Shown here one piece after another: positions 44,724 to 49,589 of a DNA stretch of 49,589 nt (position 1 is the first letter of the stretch; every line of letters starts with the position of its first letter). Position numbers and translations under genes: made by a program. Source of the DNA: an uncultured Verrucomicrobiota bacterium (GTDB taxonomy: Bacteria; Verrucomicrobiota; Verrucomicrobiia; Limisphaerales; UBA1319). The DNA is taken from NCBI GenBank assembly GCA_903845125.1, contig CAIMWS010000502.1:1-49589 (forward strand), written 5' to 3'. The notes under the pieces are model-generated. The model was not told the origin of the DNA, made no database searches, and was given only the letters and a program-made list of their open reading frames with translations.

Positions 44724-47522
44724 ATGTCCATGATCATCCTTGCCCCACTCCAATGGAACTTGGCGGCGCCAATCCTGGCGGCCAGCCTCCTGGCCGCAAC
44801 TGGCGGCGCCGCACAACCGGATCGCGCCGCCCTTTACGCCTCGGAAATTTTGGCCAGCCAGCCGGTGGCTTATTGGGACTTCGGCCCAGGGCTGGAACGG
44901 ACCAGCCAGCCAATCATCGACCGCCAGCAGCGCCGGGCCGCCGTTCCGCAGGGCAGGCTCCGGTGGGGGCCAGGCTTCACGGGCAATGCCAGCCGGGCCC
45001 CCTGGTTCGATGGCCAAACCGCCTTCCTGGAACTGCCCGCCGATCCAGCCCTTTCCCTAAATAACTTTTCGGTGGAATTCTGGTTCAATTCCACCCAGCG
45101 CTGGGACCAGGTCCAATGGCCGGGCAGCGCCACCCTGCTCAGCAAAGCCACCGCCGGTGCTGCCTCGCGCGATTGGACCATCAACGCCGGAGCTCTGCAA
45201 CCAGGCCAAAACGAGGGGCGAATCTTCGTCAGCAGCGGGGCCGCCGAAGGCCCGGGCGACCTCGTCCTGAGTTCCCGCGGCGGCTTGAACGACGGACAAT
45301 GGCACCACCTGGCTTGGACCCGGTCCGCCCCGGGCAGCAATTGCCTGTATATCGACGGCAACCTGGAGGACGAAGGGGAGGATGACGGGGGGATCATCAC
45401 CAACGGCCGCCCGATCCAGGCTGGAGGCGACCCCTGGGCTCAAGGCCGCTTCTTTTTGGGAGCCTTGGACCAATTGGCCATCTACGGCTCAATCCTGCCC
45501 CCGGAAAAGATCAAAGCCCATGCGATGGCGGGTGGCTGCCCTGCTCCCCCAGGCAATTCCCTCGCTGAACCGGAGCCTCGGGAAACTCTGCGGCTGGAAA
45601 ATCCCGCCGGCCTGGCCTGGGAATTTTGGCGCATGGAGGCTGGGTGGACGCTGGGCAAAATGGAATTGCACCGCCGGCCGGTGGAAGCACCCGCCCGCCG
45701 CGGGTTGCTGGCGCTGCGCAACCAACTGACTGGGGAGGTTCGCTGGCTGGCCGCGGCGACGGCGGAAAAACCCACACCCCAGTCCGTGCGTTTTTCTGGC
45801 CAGGCCAGCGTCGATGGCGCCAGGCTGGATTACTCAATCGTGATCCGGCTCCTGGATTCCGACGCCGCGGCCGCCATGGAGCCTGCCTGGACCGTCAACC
45901 GCGAATTGCGGGGCTGGGAACTCTGCCTGGCTTACCACGACGGCTTTGCCAGCCACTGGCGGGTGCAGTGCTACCCATTCGCCGGCAACAGCCCGCGCGC
46001 GGACATCTCCCCTCTGCGATACTGCGGAGTGCCCGCCGCGCTGGTTTACCGGCCCGACCTTTCCCTGGCCGTGCTCTTCGCAATCGACACCCGGTTCGAT
46101 TACTTGAACCCGACGACCTGGACTGGCAAAACCAGCTTCCATTTCGCCAATCGCCAGACGGCCCCCCAATTCCGCGTGGGAGGCGGCGAGTTTCTCCCGA
46201 ACGTCCAATATACGCATCCGCTGCAGCTATTCCTTTCTGATGCGGGCGCTTCCGCCCCGGCCATCACCAGCCTCGTCCAACAGTGGCTGCGGACCACCCA
46301 TTACCAGGTGGAAAAACTGCCCCTCGCCCGTTCCCTGGATGACGCGCTGGCGCTCTACATGAACGGCCGGCGCCAATCGCGCATTTGGATCGACGGCATC
46401 GGCTACGAACACAACATCTCCCCCCAGGGCCATCGCTGCGGCTTCGTGCACCTCTGCAACCTCGCCTATTCCGCCTATCTCGAATACCGTTTCTACGAGA
46501 TGACGGGCGACCGGTTTTGGCGGCAGCGGGCGGAAACCCAGATGAACACCTTGCTCATGGCCCAGCAGACCGACCCCGCCCGCCCCTTCTTCGGCGCCCT
46601 GCACGATAATTACCAGGTCCGCGAGGATCGCGGCCATGCCCCGGGCACCTTCCACAGCCAGGATTGGGCCTTGGATGGATACAAAGTCGATGTCATGGCC
46701 CACATGGTCCGTTTCATGCTCCAAACCTGGCAGCGCGCCAAAGCACACGAGGGTGTGGATCACCAGGATTGGCGCGTAGCCGCCGGGCGCTGCGCCCAAT
46801 GGATCCTCCAGCAGCAGAATCCCGATGGGGGCCTGCCGCAGAAAGTCGACATCGCCTCCGGCCGCCGCTCGAACTCCGTCGTCTCCCACCGCGCCCTGGC
46901 CGCCCTTCCCTATATCGCCAGGATCACCGGCGATGCCCGGTATGAGCAACTGGCCGCTGGTTTGGAAAACTTCCTCCGGACGCAGGTGGAAGGCCGCTTC
47001 TGGTTCACCGGCTCACACCCGGATCTCCCGCCCAATGATTTCGAGCAGGATAGCATTTGGGGCGCGGTGGAATACTGGCTGGACAAGCACGACCGCACCA
47101 GCAGCCCGGAGGCACTGGAACGGGCGGTAGCGGATGTCTATTTCGTGCTGCTTTACTGGTGCCCCAAGCAGTTGAGCTGGGTGCGCCGCCCAACCCAGTG
47201 CGCCCACAGCGAACAGCAGCATTACAACCAATACTCCGTTTACTGCTTCCAAAACCGCAAGGTGGAATGCCTGGACCGCCTCTGGAAAAAAACCGGGGAT
47301 CCCTTGTTCGCCGATCTCCGGGACCGGGTCATTGCCCTCAATGTATTCACCCAGGTGGCCGTTCCCGGTGATTGGCTCGGCGGCTTCAGCGAAGCCATCG
47401 CCGACCCGTGGCTGGAGCGCCGGGGCGGCTTTGAGTGGGTGGGAGTCACCTATACCAGCGAGCTGTGCACGGACTTCTTCCTCCAGTTGGTGGACATGGG
47501 CCTGGCAAAACCCAAACCATGA
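44724..47522 (+). CDS. LamG domain plus (alpha/alpha)-barrel glycan-active protein
   Basis: 932 residues with signal peptide (IILAPLQWNLAAPILAASLLAATGGAA). A LamG/laminin-G-like beta-sandwich comes first: EFWFNSTQRWDQ, GQWHHLAWTRS, LYIDGNLEDEGE, LGALDQLAIYGSILPPEK. After a linker and second beta region, the C-terminal ~400 residues form an alpha-toroid: helical with aromatic motifs GYEHNISPQGHRCGFVHLCN, SVVSHRALAALPYIARITGD and DFEQDSIWGAVEYWLDKHD. This combination resembles glycoside hydrolases or polysaccharide lyases with (alpha/alpha)6 barrels, but the family is not identified and catalytic residues are not claimed. Confidence 0.85.
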   Translation: MSMIILAPLQWNLAAPILAASLLAATGGAAQPDRAALYASEILASQPVAYWDFGPGLERTSQPIIDRQQRRAAVPQGRLRWGPGFTGNASRAPWFDGQTAFLELPADPALSLNNFSVEFWFNSTQRWDQVQWPGSATLLSKATAGAASRDWTINAGALQPGQNEGRIFVSSGAAEGPGDLVLSSRGGLNDGQWHHLAWTRSAPGSNCLYIDGNLEDEGEDDGGIITNGRPIQAGGDPWAQGRFFLGALDQLAIYGSILPPEKIKAHAMAGGCPAPPGNSLAEPEPRETLRLENPAGLAWEFWRMEAGWTLGKMELHRRPVEAPARRGLLALRNQLTGEVRWLAAATAEKPTPQSVRFSGQASVDGARLDYSIVIRLLDSDAAAAMEPAWTVNRELRGWELCLAYHDGFASHWRVQCYPFAGNSPRADISPLRYCGVPAALVYRPDLSLAVLFAIDTRFDYLNPTTWTGKTSFHFANRQTAPQFRVGGGEFLPNVQYTHPLQLFLSDAGASAPAITSLVQQWLRTTHYQVEKLPLARSLDDALALYMNGRRQSRIWIDGIGYEHNISPQGHRCGFVHLCNLAYSAYLEYRFYEMTGDRFWRQRAETQMNTLLMAQQTDPARPFFGALHDNYQVREDRGHAPGTFHSQDWALDGYKVDVMAHMVRFMLQTWQRAKAHEGVDHQDWRVAAGRCAQWILQQQNPDGGLPQKVDIASGRRSNSVVSHRALAALPYIARITGDARYEQLAAGLENFLRTQVEGRFWFTGSHPDLPPNDFEQDSIWGAVEYWLDKHDRTSSPEALERAVADVYFVLLYWCPKQLSWVRRPTQCAHSEQQHYNQYSVYCFQNRKVECLDRLWKKTGDPLFADLRDRVIALNVFTQVAVPGDWLGGFSEAIADPWLERRGGFEWVGVTYTSELCTDFFLQLVDMGLAKPKP

Positions 47523-48205
47523 CCCATGTCTCGGAGGTGGGGGGACCAGATCCAACCCTTCTCCTCCGTGACATCGAAGAATAATGGTCTTTGCACACGG
47601 AGCGGTGACAATCCAGCTTTGGGCATCACCTAAGGCTCCCCAACCATCCAATTCTTGAATCCCATCTCTGCTTTTTGGCGATTAGTTCTCAGTTCCCCAG
47701 GCCATCGCTGGCAGGTGCAAAAACGCACCCAGTGTCTCCGTTGCCTTTCGGTAATCCAATGGTAAAGCTTACGGTTTAGTGCCGATGGACAAGCCCCCGC
47801 CGATACTTGTATGAAGCGCATCGAATTTGGCAACTGGTGCCAATTTTGGATTCGCTTAAAAGCGAGCTACCCCCAGGTTGTTCCCCGTCCTGCACCGGAA
47901 CGTACGGGAAATTTCCATATTCCCTTATCTTGGCAAAATAGAACTTCATAAAAACAGCTAAAACACCAAGGCTGCCTTGCCGAAATGCGATTTTTCTCAC
48001 CCGGTTTAAAACTCGTAGCCCAAAAAACTCGCCGATCCGGCTCTTACGGGGGAATTGGGAACAGTGGGTGTTCCAACAGCCTTGAGTCTCCTGCACTTGA
48101 GGGGGGAAATCCGGCTAACTGCCTACAGTATCACTGTATTTCCACAGTCCTGTTGCCCATGAAAATTCCCGATATCGCTCTGATTTGCAATGGGTTACAA
48201 GGAAA
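47523..48205. other. gene-free stretch before the tRNA fragment
   Basis: About 680 bp with no gene I can support. Frames up to 106 codons exist on the minus strand (47776-48096; 47630-47833) with Arg/Trp-rich translations and no recognised motif. Base use near 47900-48170 is more A/T-rich than the preceding genes, which could mark old insertion junk next to the integration site. No terminator is clear. Confidence 0.4.
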
Positions 48206-48231
48206 TGGCGGAGAGAGAGGGATTCGAACCC
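48206..48231 (-). other. tRNA-Ser 3' end fragment / attachment site core
   Basis: On the minus strand 48231 to 48206 reads GGGTTCGAATCCC followed by TCTCTCTCCGCCA: a T-loop TTCGAAT, T-stem 3' strand CCCTC, acceptor strand TCTCTCC, discriminator G and CCA. The G73 and GGAGAGA-type acceptor fit tRNA-Ser. The 5' two thirds are absent: within 90 nt upstream on that strand there is no anticodon arm or acceptor partner, and the T-stem is already mismatched at its second pair. Homology therefore stops at about 48231, as at an integrase crossover site. Confidence 0.7.
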
Positions 48232-48263
48232 ACGTTTCGGCAAGCCACTTTTCTGTTGTTCAA

Positions 48264-48313
48264 TATCGTTCATTACCAACGACTTGCACAATCCTGATTT
48301 TTAATGAACGATA
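48264..48313. repeat. 12-bp inverted repeat between att fragment and integrase
   Basis: TATCGTTCATTA (48264-48275) and TAATGAACGATA (48302-48313) are perfect inverted copies 26 bp apart, between the tRNA fragment and the integrase promoter. Placement suggests recombinase or excisionase binding sites on the element side. Confidence 0.75.
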
Positions 48314-48317
48314 ATAC

Positions 48318-48346
48318 TTGCCTACATTTGGATACAATGGCATATT
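48318..48346 (+). promoter_or_regulatory. promoter of the integrase gene
   Basis: TTGCCT (48318-48323), 17 nt, CATATT (48341-48346), then 6 nt to ATG 48353. It directly abuts the inverted repeat, so protein bound there could control it. Confidence 0.5.
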
Positions 48347-48352
48347 CAAATT

Positions 48353-49456
48353 ATGGCATGGTTATACAAACGCGGACCGATTTGGTGGATAGGTTACCGA
48401 GTCAATGGGCGGAAGATCCAAAAAAGCACCGGCACCAGTGACCAGGCGGAAGCGGAGCGCGAGCTTGCCAAGGTGGATCAACTTTTTGGTGCAAAAAAAA
48501 TCGGCATGCTGGATCAGCTTTACGGCCTACTTTCGGGCAAGTCGATCCCCAAAGTCACCCTGCACGCCGCCTTGCGCGATTGGCTGGAGGAGAGTGAAGC
48601 CGCCAACGCCCAAGGCACCGTCGAAAAATACCGATCCCTGGCGGAAGGTTTTAAAGAATATTTGGCATCCGATCTGCCTTTGGTGGAGGTGACATCTGAA
48701 CATGTTCGAACCTTCCTGGTTCATCGCCGCAAAAATGCCACCGCCGCCACGGTAAACCTGTTCCGCAAGGTGTTGTCCGTTTTTTTCACGCGGGAAATGA
48801 AAAACGGGCATATCCAAACTAATCCATGCATGCCCGTGAAACCGTTTAAAGCTGGCAAGGAAGAAACCCTATCACGCCGTGCCTTTACCTTGGAGGAAGT
48901 GCAACTGATCCACCGCCAGGCCCCGGATGATTTCTGGCGGTATATGGTAATGGCCGGATTTTTCACCGGCCAGAGGATGGGTGATCTGATTACCCTGACA
49001 TGGGGGAGCGTGGACCTGGGCACCAACGTCATCCGCCTCGTGTCACGCAAAACCAAAACCAAGGTGATCATCCCCATGGCCCCGCAACTACGGGCAATCA
49101 TCCAAGCCCGCATGGCAGAGTTGGGCGGATCTGCAAAGCCGGGTGATTTTGCGTGGCCTGAACAGGCTCGTTATTACCTGGACCACAATTCAGCGCCGTT
49201 CTCAAACCAGTTTTACGAGATTCTCTCCAGGTGTGGCCTGGCCACCACCCGCACCGCGTCCCACGAAGGCACCGGCAAGGGGCGAGGTGGTAAACGCGAG
49301 GCCAGCCCCGTTTCTTTTCACTGCTTGCGCCATTCCTTTGTTACGTTCTTAAAGGCCAGCGGAGCGGCGCAATCCACCGCCAAATTCCTGGCGGGACATG
49401 CCAGCGACACAATCAACGATCACTATTCCCATGCAGACGAGGCCACATTGCGATAG
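48353..49456 (+). CDS. int: tyrosine recombinase / integrase
   Basis: 367 residues. N-terminal arm-binding-like part (MAWLYKRGPIWWIGYRVNGR), SAM-like core-binding domain about 68-150, and catalytic domain from about 175: Arg208 in TGQRMGDLITL, Lys233 region RKTKTKV, His323-x2-Arg326 in FHCLRHSF, His349 in LAGHAS and the nucleophile Tyr358 in DHYSH. All catalytic residues are present, so it should be active. It lies 120 bp from the tRNA fragment, typical of an integrative element whose integrase gene borders the attachment site. Confidence 0.95.
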   Translation: MAWLYKRGPIWWIGYRVNGRKIQKSTGTSDQAEAERELAKVDQLFGAKKIGMLDQLYGLLSGKSIPKVTLHAALRDWLEESEAANAQGTVEKYRSLAEGFKEYLASDLPLVEVTSEHVRTFLVHRRKNATAATVNLFRKVLSVFFTREMKNGHIQTNPCMPVKPFKAGKEETLSRRAFTLEEVQLIHRQAPDDFWRYMVMAGFFTGQRMGDLITLTWGSVDLGTNVIRLVSRKTKTKVIIPMAPQLRAIIQARMAELGGSAKPGDFAWPEQARYYLDHNSAPFSNQFYEILSRCGLATTRTASHEGTGKGRGGKREASPVSFHCLRHSFVTFLKASGAAQSTAKFLAGHASDTINDHYSHADEATLR

Positions 49457-49589
49457 GGCTCACTTAAATTGACCCACCTCTGCTCAGATAAACTGAGCCA
49501 CTGATGCTACAGAGGAAGCGGTGCTTTTTTCTTTCCAAGTAGCAGTTTCCAATGAGCTGCCAGGAGGCAGGAACTGATCGATTGAGTTC
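49457..49589. repeat. right edge with a small hairpin and an unassigned frame
   Basis: GCTCAG (49482-49487) and CTGAGC (49493-49498) form a 6-bp stem with a 5-nt loop, 25 nt after the integrase stop. On the minus strand an open frame enters from the right edge (34 codons, stop at 49484-49486) with no recognised motif. It may be the tail of the next element gene or a transposase; too little is visible. Confidence 0.3.

Larger units (their letters stand above)
48206..49589. mobile_element. left border of an integrative element at a tRNA-Ser gene
   Basis: The tRNA 3' fragment (48206-48231), a 12-bp inverted repeat (48264-48313) and a tyrosine integrase (48353-49456) follow each other in the order expected for an element integrated in the 3' end of a tRNA. 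The remainder of the element and the reconstituted tRNA would lie to the right of the window. The polarity fits: the fragment ends in CCA towards the chromosome and its missing 5' part is on the element side. Confidence 0.6.

Noticed and set aside
47630-48096. Two minus-strand frames of 67 and 106 codons in the gap before the tRNA fragment
   Set aside because: They lack recognisable motifs, a promoter or a ribosome binding site; they could be remnants but cannot be supported as genes.
48206-48300. Complete tRNA-Ser on the minus strand
   Set aside because: Only the 3' 26 bases fit; no anticodon arm, D-arm or 5' acceptor strand occurs in the next 90 bases, and the T-stem is mismatched.
1-49589. 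CRISPR array or clustered direct repeats
   Set aside because: No run of regularly spaced 25-40 bp repeats was seen on either strand, and no cas-like protein is encoded.

Overview
The window looks like a chromosomal stretch from a GC-rich, Gram-negative member of the Verrucomicrobiota, probably the Pedosphaera/Limisphaerales branch. The evidence is the gene style: Tat-exported Gfo/Idh and xylose-isomerase-like proteins, a prepilin-type protein with [18 protein letters not shown], a formylglycine sulfatase, GH172 and GH43 enzymes, LamG and Ig-like secreted proteins, a ThuA protein, MqnC of the futalosine menaquinone route, and a Lol-type exporter. The assignment is by recognition, not by a search.

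Layout. 1-4.7 kb (minus): pilT, a second PilT/PilU-type ATPase, a receiver-like protein, tlyA and nadK form one co-directional run. 4.8-7.1 kb: a MidA-type methyltransferase, a CII-like HTH protein and a double-ACT (GcvR-like) protein. 7.3-10.7 kb: a Tat-exported oxidoreductase and a HEAT-repeat protein, closed by a 42-nt hairpin. 10.8-18.7 kb (minus): a small hypothetical, a two-domain M16 peptidase, and four ABC exporter genes (LolD, LolC/E type, then a second permease with a degenerate ATPase). 18.9-27.6 kb (plus): GH172, uvrA, a Uma2 nuclease, a LOG-type lysine decarboxylase-like protein coupled to an M16 peptidase, and a secreted protein. 27.6-33.3 kb: a pseudopilin coupled to an anchored protein, a sugar epimerase-like protein, and a modular Ig/CBM9-like protein. 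33.5-36.2 kb is a decay zone: a wrecked DUF4338(DruA-like)-ISAs1 transposase and a ThuA gene stopped by one TGA. 36.3-40.1 kb: a PfkB kinase, mqnC, an acidic hypothetical and dtd. 40.3-47.5 kb: a secreted glycan-processing group (sulfatase, GH43, gluzincin protease, LamG-alpha/alpha-barrel protein). 48.2 kb to the edge: a tRNA-Ser 3' fragment followed by a tyrosine integrase, read as the left border of an integrated element whose cargo lies outside the window.

The most unexpected signal is regulatory. At ten or more gene starts, a sigma70-like -35/-10 pair sits so that its first base is 35-36 nt before the start codon, with only 6-7 nt between the -10 and ATG/GTG and no Shine-Dalgarno. That geometry predicts leaderless mRNAs, and it also fixes several start codons. 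A few genes (GH43, ThuA, the 166-residue hypothetical) instead have a leader and a visible ribosome binding site, so two initiation modes appear to coexist.
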